NCBI RefSeq assembly: GCF_026240015.1
Contig: NZ_JAPIUX010000017.1
Coordinates: 1-50,120 of the forward strand
DNA: 50,120 bases
Direction: 5' to 3'
Origin: Acetobacter farinalis
GTDB taxonomy: Bacteria; Pseudomonadota; Alphaproteobacteria; Acetobacterales; Acetobacteraceae
The notes beneath the pieces are model-generated. The model saw nothing but the letters and a program-made list of their open reading frames with translations, made no database searches and was not told where the DNA came from. Within the stretch, counting starts at the first letter, position 1; each line of letters opens with the position of its first letter. Positions 34,627 to 42,489 of this stretch are shown here, piece by piece. The position numbers were made by a program, and so were the translations under genes.

Positions 34627-35733
34627 ATGCCACCAATCTCTTCCTCTTCCCCTCCCCCTTCCGTTCCTTTTTCCAGCCTTGCCGCGTTGCGGGCAGCCTG
34701 CACGGCATTGCCGGGGGTGGATACCTCCGTGCAGCAGGGCATTGCCGTGCGGGAAGCCACCCTGACCAAACCGGCAGGCAGCCTCGGGCGGCTGGAAGAG
34801 CTGACACTCTGGCTGGGCGGCTGGCAAAAGCGCATCCACCCCCGACTTGAAGCCGTGCAGGTACTGATTTTTGCGGGCAACCACGGCGTGGTGCAGCAGG
34901 GGGTGTCCCCCTGGCCGCAGGATGTAACAGCCCAGATGGTGCAGAATTTTGAACAGGGTGGCGCCGCCATCAACCAGCTTGCCCGCACAGCACAGGCCAC
35001 CCTGCGCGTGGTGCCGGTGCAGAACCTGACGCCGACAGCTGATTTCACAACCGCCCCGGCCATGACGGAAGCAGCGTTTCTGGAGGCTGTCCGCACAGGG
35101 TATGAAGCCGTGCCACAGGAGTGCGACCTTCTGTGCCTGGGGGAAATGGGCATTGGCAACACCACGGCGGCCGCAGCTATGGCAGCAGGGCTGTTTGGCG
35201 GCCACGGGGCCGACTGGGCCGGGCGTGGCACAGGGCTGGATGCCCCCGGCGTGGCCCACAAGGCGCTGGTGATCGAGACTGCTCTGGCACACCATGCAGC
35301 GCAAATGCTTCCGTCTGAAAAAACCACGGGTATGCCTGCTTCCGGTGCAGGCGGCCCCACCGGGTTTGACCCGCTGGAGGTTGCCCGCAGGCTGGGCGGG
35401 TATGAACTGGCGGCTTTGCTGGGAGCAACGCTTGCAGCACGACACGTCGGCATTCCGGTGCTGCTGGATGGCTTTGTGTGCACGGCAGCGGTAGCCCCTC
35501 TGGCGCAACTGGCGGCCGGAGGGCTGGACCATACGCGCCTCTCCCACTGTTCTGCAGAGGCCGGGCATGCGCGGCTGGCGGAAAAGCTGGCACTTGCTCC
35601 CTTGCTGGACCTCGGCCTGCGGCTGGGGGAAGCCTCTGGCGCAGCGCTGGCGGTTCCGCTGCTCCGTGCGGCGGTGGCCTGCCATACCGGCATGGCGACC
35701 TTCGCACAGGCCGCTGTTTCAGGCCGGACATGA
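34627..35733 (+). CDS. cobT: Nicotinate-nucleotide:dimethylbenzimidazole phosphoribosyltransferase
   Basis: 368 aa. It activates 5,6-dimethylbenzimidazole to alpha-ribazole-5'-phosphate for the B12 lower loop. Motifs: TKPAGSLGRLEELTLWLGGW, VLIFAGNHGVVQQGVSPWPQ, QNFEQGGAAINQLAR, CLGEMGIGNTTAAAAMAAGL, GRGTGLDAPGVAHKALVIE, ARRLGGYELAALLGATLAAR, VLLDGFVCTAAVAPL and SHCSAEAGHARL. BluB, which makes the base, is encoded in this window at 43474. The stop overlaps the cobS start as ATGA, so the two are translationally coupled. Confidence 0.95.
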   Translation: MPPISSSSPPPSVPFSSLAALRAACTALPGVDTSVQQGIAVREATLTKPAGSLGRLEELTLWLGGWQKRIHPRLEAVQVLIFAGNHGVVQQGVSPWPQDVTAQMVQNFEQGGAAINQLARTAQATLRVVPVQNLTPTADFTTAPAMTEAAFLEAVRTGYEAVPQECDLLCLGEMGIGNTTAAAAMAAGLFGGHGADWAGRGTGLDAPGVAHKALVIETALAHHAAQMLPSEKTTGMPASGAGGPTGFDPLEVARRLGGYELAALLGATLAARHVGIPVLLDGFVCTAAVAPLAQLAAGGLDHTRLSHCSAEAGHARLAEKLALAPLLDLGLRLGEASGAALAVPLLRAAVACHTGMATFAQAAVSGRT

Positions 35734-36656
35734 CGCACCCGTCAACGCCCCCATCAGCGCCTTGCCCTGACTCCTTTATGGCACGCAGGCGGCTTGATCT
35801 GGCTTGCGGACTGGGTTTGCTGAGCCGCCTGCCGGTGAACTGGCTGCTCTCTCCCGCCCAACGGGCCAGCACAGCGCTCTGGCCGCTGAGCCGCTCCATC
35901 TGGTGCTGGCCGGTTCTGGGGGCCGCACTGGGCGGGCTGGTAGGGGCAGTATTCTGCCTGCTGCGGCTCTGTCATGTGGCCGCCCTGCCCGCCGCAGGGC
36001 TGGCGCTGGCTTTCCAGTGCGTGCTGACAGGCGGCCTTCATGAAGACGGTCTGGCAGATATGGCCGATGGCTGCGGCGGCACCACGCGGGAGCGGCGGCT
36101 GGAGATCATGCGTGATAGCCGGATTGGCAGTTATGGCGTGCTGGCACTGTGCCTGAGCCTACTGGTGCGGGCCTCTGCCGTGGCGGCTCTGCCCGCCTGT
36201 GCGGCGATGCTGGCGCTGGCTATTTCAGGATGTCTGGCACGGGCGGCACTACTGGTGCTACCCGCCTCCCTGCCTCCGGCCCGCCCGGATGGTCTGGCGC
36301 ACTCCCTTACTCCGCTCCCACGCGGCCCGTTGTGGGTTGGGCTGGGGCTGGCGGCAGGAAGTGTCGTGGGACTGGCGGGGGGGATGGGCCTGAGTGGTAC
36401 ATGGGCTGATGCATCGATTGGCACGCAGGCTGGTGCTTGGACTTTTGTATGGACCGGGGCCGGAACAGGTCATCCCTCTGCCCTGTTCACCACCCTGCTG
36501 ATCTGCCTTGTGGCAGCGGGAGCCACACTGGCCGCTGCGACATTTGTCGGGTTTGCTGCCCGCCGCCTGCTGGGTGGCTATACGGGGGATGTACTGGGGG
36601 CGGCGGCGGTGTTAACAGAATGCTGTATACTGGCGGGGCTCACCGCGCTTTTATAA
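35730..36656 (+). CDS. cobS: Adenosylcobinamide-GDP ribazoletransferase (cobalamin synthase)
   Basis: 308 aa integral membrane enzyme joining adenosylcobinamide-GDP with alpha-ribazole. Family signature GGLHEDGLADMADGCGG followed by RLEIMRDSRIGSYGVLAL is intact, including the Asp residues for Mg2+. Several hydrophobic segments follow. The ATG at 35730 lies inside the cobT stop (ATGA), which decides the start; the open frame extends upstream to 35478 but only as a cobT shadow. A roughly 35-residue Gly/Trp-rich insertion (GLSGTWADASIGTQAGAW) before the last helices is unusual. CobT and CobS act in consecutive steps. Confidence 0.93.
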   Translation: MTHPSTPPSAPCPDSFMARRRLDLACGLGLLSRLPVNWLLSPAQRASTALWPLSRSIWCWPVLGAALGGLVGAVFCLLRLCHVAALPAAGLALAFQCVLTGGLHEDGLADMADGCGGTTRERRLEIMRDSRIGSYGVLALCLSLLVRASAVAALPACAAMLALAISGCLARAALLVLPASLPPARPDGLAHSLTPLPRGPLWVGLGLAAGSVVGLAGGMGLSGTWADASIGTQAGAWTFVWTGAGTGHPSALFTTLLICLVAAGATLAAATFVGFAARRLLGGYTGDVLGAAAVLTECCILAGLTALL

Positions 36657-36969
36657 AAAACACCCCGACAGCAGATAGGCTTTTTATACCCTCCGGCCAC
36701 CATCATCGGACACCCGATAAACCGGCCTCATCAGGAATACGCACAAAGATGCGGCTACCGGATTGGCTTTGCAGAGGCACCGGAACACGCAGGACATACC
36801 CGGATGTCAAACCACAAAGCTCTGCCGTGTAGATAAAACGGCTGATCTGACAACGGCTCTGGTGGAAACTCAGGCAGAGGTTCTGGCATGACGTGTGGCC
36901 AGACACAGTCCGGTGCGGGCAAAACAGCAAAGCCAGCGGGAGACAGACCGGCGACGGTATGAATTGACA
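36657..36969. other. Intergenic region between cobS and the cbtB riboswitch
   Basis: No supported gene. Short frames here are not conserved. The right part likely carries the cbtBA promoter. Confidence 0.5.
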
Positions 36970-37082
36970 CACCCGGAGGCACCGTCCAGACTAGAAAAAG
37001 CATCTGGGGAAGCCGGTGAGAGTCCGGCACGGTCGCGCCACTGTATTCCGCCTGTTCGGGCGGAAAGTCAGACCTCCGGCAT
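36970..37082 (+). promoter_or_regulatory. Compact cobalamin riboswitch upstream of cbtBA
   Basis: Closing stem CCGGAGG (36973-36979) with CCTCCGG (37073-37079); core GGGGAAGCCGGTGAGAGTCC / GGCACGGTCGCGCCACTGTA and B12-box-like GGAAAGTCAGACCT. It is only about 110 nt because the arm between the core and the B12 box is very short, unlike the metE element. It probably shuts off cobalt import when cobamide is plentiful. Confidence 0.9.
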
Positions 37083-37131
37083 GTTCATTTTCTTCACCGC
37101 GGAACGCGCTTTTACCAGCGGAGCTTTTTTG

Positions 37132-37356
37132 ATGATGCACCCTTCCTCCCCCCGCGCCCGGGCCATTGCGGTTCCGGCTCCTGCTGCCATCCCACTTGGC
37201 GCGCTGCTGCCCTGGGCTGTGTTCGGCCTGCTGCTATCTGTGCTGATGCTGTATTTTGTGGGTGCGGAGCAGGGGGCTGTCTCCCTGATTTCCGGCCATG
37301 GCGTGCATGAATTTGTGCATGATGGCCGCCATCTTCTGGGCTTTCCCTGTCACTGA
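37132..37356 (+). CDS. cbtB: Cobalt transporter subunit CbtB
   Basis: 74 aa. A single transmembrane segment (LLPWAVFGLLLSVLMLYFVG) is followed by a His-rich periplasmic/cytoplasmic tail GHGVHEFVHDGRHLLGFPCH, the CbtB metal-binding signature. It works with CbtA as a predicted B12-regulated cobalt importer. The start ATG at 37132 has GCGGAGC 8 bases upstream; the open frame reaches further back only through the riboswitch. cbtA follows after 18 bases. Confidence 0.92.
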   Translation: MMHPSSPRARAIAVPAPAAIPLGALLPWAVFGLLLSVLMLYFVGAEQGAVSLISGHGVHEFVHDGRHLLGFPCH

Positions 37357-37374
37357 ACCGCAGGGTTTTTCCTT

Positions 37375-38097
37375 ATGATTGCTGGACGTTTACTGGCACG
37401 CGGCATGATTGCCGGGTGCCTTGCGGCAGCGCTTGCCTTTGTGTTTGCCCGCCTGTTTGGTGAACCGCAGGTTGCGCTGGCCATTGCCTTTGAAGCCGCC
37501 CGCAGTGCTGCAGAAGGTGCCGCCCCCGAACCAGAGATGATCAGCCGCTCCGTACAGGCCAGCTATGGTCTGGCCACGGCCACATTGCTGTATGGCGCGG
37601 GGTTTGGCGGACTGTTTGCTCTGGTGTTTTCCTTTGCTTACGGGCGCCTGAGCCTGTGCTCCCCCCGTGTGCTGGCCCTGCTGCTGGCCGCAGCCGGATT
37701 TGTAGCGGTAGTGCTGGTGCCGGACCTGAAATATCCGCCCAATCCCCCCGCTGTGGGCAACCCCGCCACGCTGGGGCTGCGGACGGAAACCTATTTCGTG
37801 ATGATTGCGCTTTCCATCAGCTTCGCCGCCATTGGCTGCCTGATGGGCCAGAAAGTTGCGCAGATGCGGGATGCGTGGAGCGGCTGGCTGTGCGGGATTG
37901 CCGTTTTCATCCTGCTGGCGGCCCTGGTGCCGTATGGCCTGCCGAATGTGAATGAGGTGCCTGATGGCTTCCCCGCAGTTGTGCTCTGGCGCTTTCGGGA
38001 AGCAGCCATCGGGATGCAGGCCGTACTGTGGGGCAGTATGGGGCTGATTTTCGGGGCACTGGCCACCCCGGTTCTGGCCGCACGCGCCAGAGGGTAA
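37375..38097 (+). CDS. cbtA: Cobalt transporter subunit CbtA
   Basis: 240 aa, polytopic inner-membrane protein with about five to six hydrophobic segments (GMIAGCLAAALAFVFARLFG, LLYGAGFGGLFALVFSFAYG, LALLLAAAGFVAVVLVPDL, YFVMIALSISFAAIGCLMG, and others). Family features: YPPNPPAVGNPATLG following the third helix and the LPNVNEVPDGFPA loop. It follows cbtB under the same riboswitch and ends at a strong terminator. The direct transport activity is a genomic-context prediction for the family. Confidence 0.92.
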   Translation: MIAGRLLARGMIAGCLAAALAFVFARLFGEPQVALAIAFEAARSAAEGAAPEPEMISRSVQASYGLATATLLYGAGFGGLFALVFSFAYGRLSLCSPRVLALLLAAAGFVAVVLVPDLKYPPNPPAVGNPATLGLRTETYFVMIALSISFAAIGCLMGQKVAQMRDAWSGWLCGIAVFILLAALVPYGLPNVNEVPDGFPAVVLWRFREAAIGMQAVLWGSMGLIFGALATPVLAARARG

Positions 38098-38149
38098 CGC
38101 TTTAAGGCAGGGAGTAGTCATACGCACAAGGCTCCCCCTACCGCTCCTG

Positions 38150-38189
38150 AAAACCCTTGCACTGCAAGGACAGCCTGTGCAAGGGTTTT
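38150..38189. terminator. Terminator after cbtA
   Basis: AAAACCCTTGCAC (38150-38162) and GTGCAAGGGTTTT (38177-38189) form a perfect 13-bp stem with A and T at the base, so it can work on both strands. Confidence 0.85.
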
Positions 38190-38240
38190 GTTACCATTTA
38201 TGATCGACTCGTTTGATAAGTAGCGGGGGGGGGCAGGCAC

Positions 38241-38462
38241 ATGTTTGGAAAATGCAAGGCAAAGAGCATCAAACCCAACTCTCCGATGGATACCATTCCG
38301 GTTTTCGTGCCTCTTTTCATTTTACTTATTCAGGCTGTCTCCCAACTTCCTGTTACAGATTCTTACAAAAAACTGCTTGAGGGGGCCCTTGTTGGAACAC
38401 AATTCCTGCTTGTGATGGTTTTTTGCAGATACAAGACACGCGCAAAAAGTAAGAAATTCTGA
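38241..38462 (+). CDS. Small hypothetical protein with two hydrophobic segments
   Basis: 73 aa. Basic N-terminus (MFGKCKAKSIKPN), hydrophobic segments VFVPLFILLIQAV and LVGTQFLLVMVF, then a basic tail (CRYKTRAKSKKF). This layout suggests a small inner-membrane protein, family unknown. A run of nine G (38225-38233) lies in place of the ribosome-binding site, 7 bases before the ATG. The frame is bracketed by terminator-like hairpins at 38150 and 38471, which supports a self-contained gene, but its codon use is AT-richer than the neighbours and it may be transferred or spurious. Confidence 0.5.
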   Translation: MFGKCKAKSIKPNSPMDTIPVFVPLFILLIQAVSQLPVTDSYKKLLEGALVGTQFLLVMVFCRYKTRAKSKKF

Positions 38463-38470
38463 GGCTTCTT

Positions 38471-38511
38471 TCACACACTGGCCTGCTGTGATCCGGCGGG
38501 CCAGTGTGTGA
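38471..38511. terminator. 13-bp inverted repeat downstream of the small ORF
   Basis: TCACACACTGGCC (38471-38483) and GGCCAGTGTGTGA (38499-38511) form a perfect stem with a 15-base loop. There is no T run on either side, so the terminator call is tentative. Confidence 0.5.
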
Positions 38512-38819
38512 AGTGGCCCTGAGCCCTGCAGCCATGACCTTATTGGCTGTGGCGAACAAACCCTTCAGGCCGGGCGGCTTCTCGTCGAATAAGGATTAAC
38601 CCCAGTCTTCCATTACGGAAAAGCCGGGACTCACAATCACCTTATGACTGGTGTGTGGATATACCGACACCTGCATAGATGTGCCCTTATATCGAAACCT
38701 TGTTAAAAAACAAAAAAGAGTCACGACGACCATAATTCGGGGTGAACGGTATCCTCAGCCTGGTCGGGGCGCTCATGCCGTGTGATGTCCACACTCCGTG
38801 GTGCGGCGGTGTTCGTATT
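38512..38819. other. Intergenic region before the hxlR-type gene
   Basis: No gene or clear motif seen. Confidence 0.5.
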
Positions 38820-39206
38820 CTATTTCAAAGACTGTGCTTCTGATCTGGAGTGATCGTAACAGGACTGGGCAGCCAGAATACTGTCGATATTTGCGATGGA
38901 CCACGTGCGCATGGTTTCCATCATGACGGCCAGAGAATGGCCCAGCGGCGTAATGGCATACGTCACGCTCACCGGCACCGTCGGTGCGACGCTGCGGGAG
39001 ATGAGACCGTTTCGTTCCAGCCGGCGTAGCGTCTGGGTCAACACTTTTTGGCTGATGCCCTCAATCTCGCGCTTCAGTGCATTGAAGCGACGAGGAGCAC
39101 TGTCAATGGCAATCAGCGCCAGCATCGACCATTTATCGGCAATCTGATCAAGCAGATGCCGGGTCGGGCAGGTCGCGGCAAATGGACCACGGGAATCTCG
39201 GGTCAT
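38820..39206 (-). CDS. HxlR/MarR-like winged-helix transcriptional regulator
   Basis: 128 aa. HxlR signature: the N-terminal Cys13 (ATCPTRHLLDQIADKW), RFNALKREIEGISQKVLTQT, LRRLERNGLISRSVAPTVPV and SVTYAITPLGHSLAVMM. Cys13 sits where redox-sensing HxlR proteins have their reactive Cys. The start at 39206 has AAGGAAA upstream; that Shine-Dalgarno lies in an 11-bp sequence (39211-39232) duplicated in tandem. It is divergent from the alpha/beta hydrolase gene, the usual layout for HxlR with its target, and an inverted repeat at 39250 is a candidate operator. Confidence 0.9.
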   Translation of the reverse strand: MTRDSRGPFAATCPTRHLLDQIADKWSMLALIAIDSAPRRFNALKREIEGISQKVLTQTLRRLERNGLISRSVAPTVPVSVTYAITPLGHSLAVMMETMRTWSIANIDSILAAQSCYDHSRSEAQSLK

Positions 39207-39249
39207 CTGGTTTCCTTGAGGTTTCCTTGAGGTTACCAAAGCACATGCT

Positions 39250-39266
39250 GGTATCTTCTTGATACC
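39250..39266. promoter_or_regulatory. Candidate HxlR operator between hxlR and hydrolase genes
   Basis: GGTATC-TTCTT-GATACC is a perfect 6+5+6 inverted repeat in the middle of the 107-bp divergent promoter region. The size and symmetry fit a dimeric winged-helix regulator. Confidence 0.55.
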
Positions 39267-39313
39267 TATTGCTTCGTAGCGCACATGTCTACTCTCAGAG
39301 GAGAGCACCAGAC

Positions 39314-40150
39314 ATGATCGAACGGCAGCACATCGCCACCAACGGCATTCATCTCAACGTCGCAACGCTGGGAGAAGGGCCAGCCATCCTGCTTCTGCAC
39401 GGCTGGCCGCATACCGGAGCACTCTGGAACGGGGTGATGCCGCTTCTGGCTGAGGCCGGATTCCGCGTGGTTGCACCGGATCTGCGCGGACTGGGTGACA
39501 GTACCCGCGCCGACGAGGGCTATGACCTTGCAACGCAGGCCGACGATATGGCCGGTCTCCTCTCCGCATTGCAGATCGAACAGGCGATGGTTGTCGGGAT
39601 TGATCTTGGCGTTGGCATCGCCTGGATGCTCGCCATGCGGTACCCCACCCTGATCCGGCAGTTGGCGCTTTGCGAAGGCATGCTTGGTGATCTTCCGGGG
39701 GCTGAACGCTTTCTGGCACGTGGCGCACCGTGGTGGTTCGGCTTCCATAGTGTGCCGGGACTGGCGGAGGCCGTTCTTGAAGGGCATGAAGGCACGTACC
39801 TCGACTGGTTTTATAAGGATGTTCCGTCAATGGCTCCTGATATTCACAAGTCTTTCGTGGAGGCCTACACTGGACGTGAGGCACTGCGCTGCGGGTTCGA
39901 GCATTATCGGGCATTTCCTGAAAATGGCCGACAGATCAGGGCGATGCTGGCCAGTCATGAGAGCGTCAAACAGCCAACATTGGCGATAATTGGCGGCGTG
40001 GTGGGGGATGCCATTCATGCCCAGCTTGCGCCGATCGCACCCGACCTTCATCGTGTCGATATCCCCAACTGCAAGCATATTGTGCCGCTCGAACAACCCC
40101 GCGCGTTTGCTGATACGCTGATTGCGTTTGGTCGTCAGCTTAAGGGATGA
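39314..40150 (+). CDS. Alpha/beta hydrolase of the epoxide hydrolase/dehalogenase-like group
   Basis: 278 aa. Alpha/beta hydrolase core: oxyanion-loop HGWP at residues 29-32, APDLRGLGDS, and the nucleophile elbow G95-I-D97-L-G99, so the nucleophile is Asp rather than Ser, as in epoxide hydrolases and haloalkane dehalogenases. The C-terminal catalytic His is in NCKHIVPLEQPRAF. The substrate is unknown. The start at 39314 is chosen because the frame from 39269 covers the promoter and operator. It is divergently transcribed from the HxlR gene, so probably induced by electrophilic or toxic substrates; this is inference. Confidence 0.88.
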   Translation: MIERQHIATNGIHLNVATLGEGPAILLLHGWPHTGALWNGVMPLLAEAGFRVVAPDLRGLGDSTRADEGYDLATQADDMAGLLSALQIEQAMVVGIDLGVGIAWMLAMRYPTLIRQLALCEGMLGDLPGAERFLARGAPWWFGFHSVPGLAEAVLEGHEGTYLDWFYKDVPSMAPDIHKSFVEAYTGREALRCGFEHYRAFPENGRQIRAMLASHESVKQPTLAIIGGVVGDAIHAQLAPIAPDLHRVDIPNCKHIVPLEQPRAFADTLIAFGRQLKG

Positions 40151-40354
40151 AGAGAACAACAGGCGATCAGGCATAGAGAAAATACATTGTGTAACGGGTA
40201 TTTTCAAAATTATTGTCGCGTTTTCTCACTCCCCCATGCGACAACTATCTGACCTCTTTCGTGAGGTCACCTGAAATGTGGCCTATACCTCAGAGCATTT
40301 TATGCGTTTTGGATTATGAGGGCGACCGCCTTTCTGGGCATGACACCCCTGCGC

Positions 40355-41251
40355 TCATGATCCAGAGCGCTTGGCATCCTGCTGGCCACCTGATGGCAAG
40401 TCGTGCTCCGGGCTTCCCAGCATCCGGACGCGCCAGCGATCTGCCTGGCGGGTAAAGATGCTGAAGGTTTCTGGGGCGATATCCAGCCGGGCGTCCATAT
40501 CCGGACCGCCGCCCAGAATGTGCGCGGCAAGGGCACGCACCACAGCCGGACGTACGACCATCAGCACAGTGCCGAAAAGAGAAATGGCGTGTTGCGGCGC
40601 GGGTTGGTCTGGCGTTTGCGGCGGTGTCTGCTCGGCTGTTTGCGGGGGGGGGTGCCGGGCTGTTTGCGGGACTGTTTTCTGGGCCGTTTGTGGGGGCGTT
40701 TGCGCGCCTGTCTGCCCGGATGTTGGGGAGCGTGCCGCGCCGTGTGACGACGGATCATGGGGGACATCGGCCTTCAGCCAGGCGCCGACCCGCGTGTGAA
40801 ACTGGCGTGCGCTCTCGCCATCCGGCGGGGTGAAATCCGGGTCATGCAGCAGGTTGCCAAGCGCCTCGGCGGGAAGATCGCGCAGCGCCTGCCCGTGCCA
40901 TGTGCCGTAATCACGATCCCTGAGGGCGGCTATGCGGAGCAGATCGGGATATCTGGCGGGCTGGTGTTCCGCGTCCGGTCCGTGCCTGTTCTCATGCATG
41001 GACAGGAGGGTGCCCGAGATGTTTTCGGAACATGAAGAATTTTGGAAAATACCAGTGCAGAGAACATCCCCTGCCACAAAAACCTGCGAGGCATGCACGC
41101 GCGCAAGATGCTGCGCGAGTTCTGACACCCGAGGCGCAGAGAGTGTGCCCATGGCAGTCCGTTCCGGAATACGACCCTGCCGCACCGCATCTGGCAGGCC
41201 TGTGCTCAGGCAGACAAGCCTTACGGGTGTGGCATCTGCTCGGGCCGTCAT
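40355..41251 (-). CDS. CobC-like histidine-phosphatase-fold protein lacking the catalytic histidines
   Basis: 298 aa. The fold is recognisable from TPVRLVCLSTGLPDAVRQGR, LRIAALRDRDYGTWHGQALR and GTVLMVVRPAVVRALAAHIL, matching histidine phosphatases (CobC/alpha-ribazole phosphatase). The N-terminal RHG motif is replaced (CLSTG) and the second His of the VSHGG motif is replaced (VVRPAV), so it is probably not an active phosphatase. Residues 185-220 are an octapeptide array (TPPQTAQK, TVPQTARH, PPPQTAEQ, TPPQTPDQ, PAPQ) including a G9 tract at 40644-40652. The start at 41251 overlaps the upstream gene's stop as ATGA. The context with cob genes suggests a structural or regulatory role in the B12 pathway. 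Confidence 0.75.
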   Translation of the reverse strand: MTARADATPVRLVCLSTGLPDAVRQGRIPERTAMGTLSAPRVSELAQHLARVHASQVFVAGDVLCTGIFQNSSCSENISGTLLSMHENRHGPDAEHQPARYPDLLRIAALRDRDYGTWHGQALRDLPAEALGNLLHDPDFTPPDGESARQFHTRVGAWLKADVPHDPSSHGAARSPTSGQTGAQTPPQTAQKTVPQTARHPPPQTAEQTPPQTPDQPAPQHAISLFGTVLMVVRPAVVRALAAHILGGGPDMDARLDIAPETFSIFTRQADRWRVRMLGSPEHDLPSGGQQDAKRSGS

Positions 41252-42489
41252 GCCGTAGGGCCCGAAGTCCGCGCGGCCCATGCCTGCAAGGCAGTACCCA
41301 GCCGGGACCATGCCTCTTCCGATGCTGGCAGACCAAGACGGAGGCGGCCTGGTTGATCGGCAAAAATGCGGGTCACGAGGCCATAAGTGCAGAAATGATA
41401 CCAGAGAGCCGGAGCCTCCGGATGCAGGACCAGTGTGAACAGACTGACCTGACCCGTATGACAAAGCCCTGCGGCATCCAGCAGGTGACTCAGGCGCGTA
41501 TGAGCCGTGCAAGCCTGCCTTCTGGCTGTGCACAGCCATGCCGTGTCACGCAGGGCCTGCCGCCCCGCCGCCAGACCAAGACTGCCCACCGGCCATGCTC
41601 CCAGCAGTGCGCGGGCCTGCGCTGCGCGCTCCGGGTTGGCCAGCAAGAAGCCCAGCCGCACCCCCGGCAGCCCGTAGGTTTTGCCAAAAGAGCGCAACAC
41701 CACAAGAGCCGAATGCGGCAGGAGGGGAGCGACACTTTCCTTCTCAAAATCCATGAACGCTTCATCGACTATCAGAACACTTCCCTGCTCTGCGCACTGA
41801 TCAGCCAGACCACGCAGCCAGACTGCGGGCAGAAGGCGGCCATCGGGGTTGTTGGGGTTACAGACGACGCATACCGTTCCCGCCTGTCTGGCGGCGTGCT
41901 CCAGAGCCGCGGGGTCTGTCACCTGCTCTACCGGCACGCCCTGCAAGCGCCACGCCTGCGCATGGCCCGAATAGGTTGGCCCCAGCAGACACACGCGCCG
42001 CGCAGGCAGCAGGCGCGGCAGCAGGGAAATCAGGCTCTGGCTCCCGGCCCCGGCGACGACCATATCAGAGCTGGAAAGCCCGTACGCAGTGGCCGCGGCG
42101 GCCTGAAGATCGGCCTCCTCATACTCTTCGGGCAGGCGGGTAAACACGGCCGGGTCTGGCAGACTGAGCGGGTAGGCAAACGGGCTGATGCCGGTGGAGA
42201 GATCATGATGCGGCGTGGGCGCATCGGGGAAGTGCGCCATAATGGCACGGACCTGCCCGCCGTGGATAGGATGGGGGACGCCTTCTGGTGTGGAAAATTC
42301 TGGTGGAGGAGACACCACAGCCGGGGGCACGTCCAGTGGCAGAGCACCGGGCCGGATAACGGGGGCAGAGACTGATGGCTGCGCAGGGATAGCGGCGGAT
42401 GCTGGCGGCGTGATAGCCTGAGCTTCTCCCCGCAGATGCCCGGGCGCGTGTGCCCCGACCTGCCTGATCTGTGAGTCTGCTGCCCGCAT
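41248..42489 (-). CDS. cobC: Threonine-phosphate decarboxylase (cobalamin side chain)
   Basis: 413 aa by this start (CobD in Salmonella naming). PLP enzyme making (R)-1-amino-2-propanol phosphate, the aminopropanol linker. Motifs: IHGGQVRAIMAHFPDAP, HHDLSTGISPFAYP, VCNPNNPDGRLLP, VDEAFMDFE, and VLRSFGKTYGLPGVRLGFLL carrying the PLP Lys. The first 80 or so residues are Pro/Ala-rich and unlike the family, which begins close to HGG; a downstream start is possible. The annotated ATG (42487-42489) overlaps the ATG of the divergent cobD by two bases. The 3' end is coupled to the phosphatase-like gene. Confidence 0.88.
   Translation of the reverse strand: MRAADSQIRQVGAHAPGHLRGEAQAITPPASAAIPAQPSVSAPVIRPGALPLDVPPAVVSPPPEFSTPEGVPHPIHGGQVRAIMAHFPDAPTPHHDLSTGISPFAYPLSLPDPAVFTRLPEEYEEADLQAAAATAYGLSSSDMVVAGAGSQSLISLLPRLLPARRVCLLGPTYSGHAQAWRLQGVPVEQVTDPAALEHAARQAGTVCVVCNPNNPDGRLLPAVWLRGLADQCAEQGSVLIVDEAFMDFEKESVAPLLPHSALVVLRSFGKTYGLPGVRLGFLLANPERAAQARALLGAWPVGSLGLAAGRQALRDTAWLCTARRQACTAHTRLSHLLDAAGLCHTGQVSLFTLVLHPEAPALWYHFCTYGLVTRIFADQPGRLRLGLPASEEAWSRLGTALQAWAARTSGPTA

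Noticed and set aside
34570..35738. Two long minus-strand frames over cobT (391 and 371 aa)
   Set aside because: Both are shadows of cobT, which has every family motif on the plus strand.
36703..37030. 89-91-aa minus-strand frames between cobS and cbtB
   Set aside because: They overlap the cobalamin riboswitch and lack conserved motifs.
41032..42375. 447-aa plus-strand frame over cobC
   Set aside because: Shadow of the PLP enzyme on the minus strand; Gln/Arg/Pro-biased composition.
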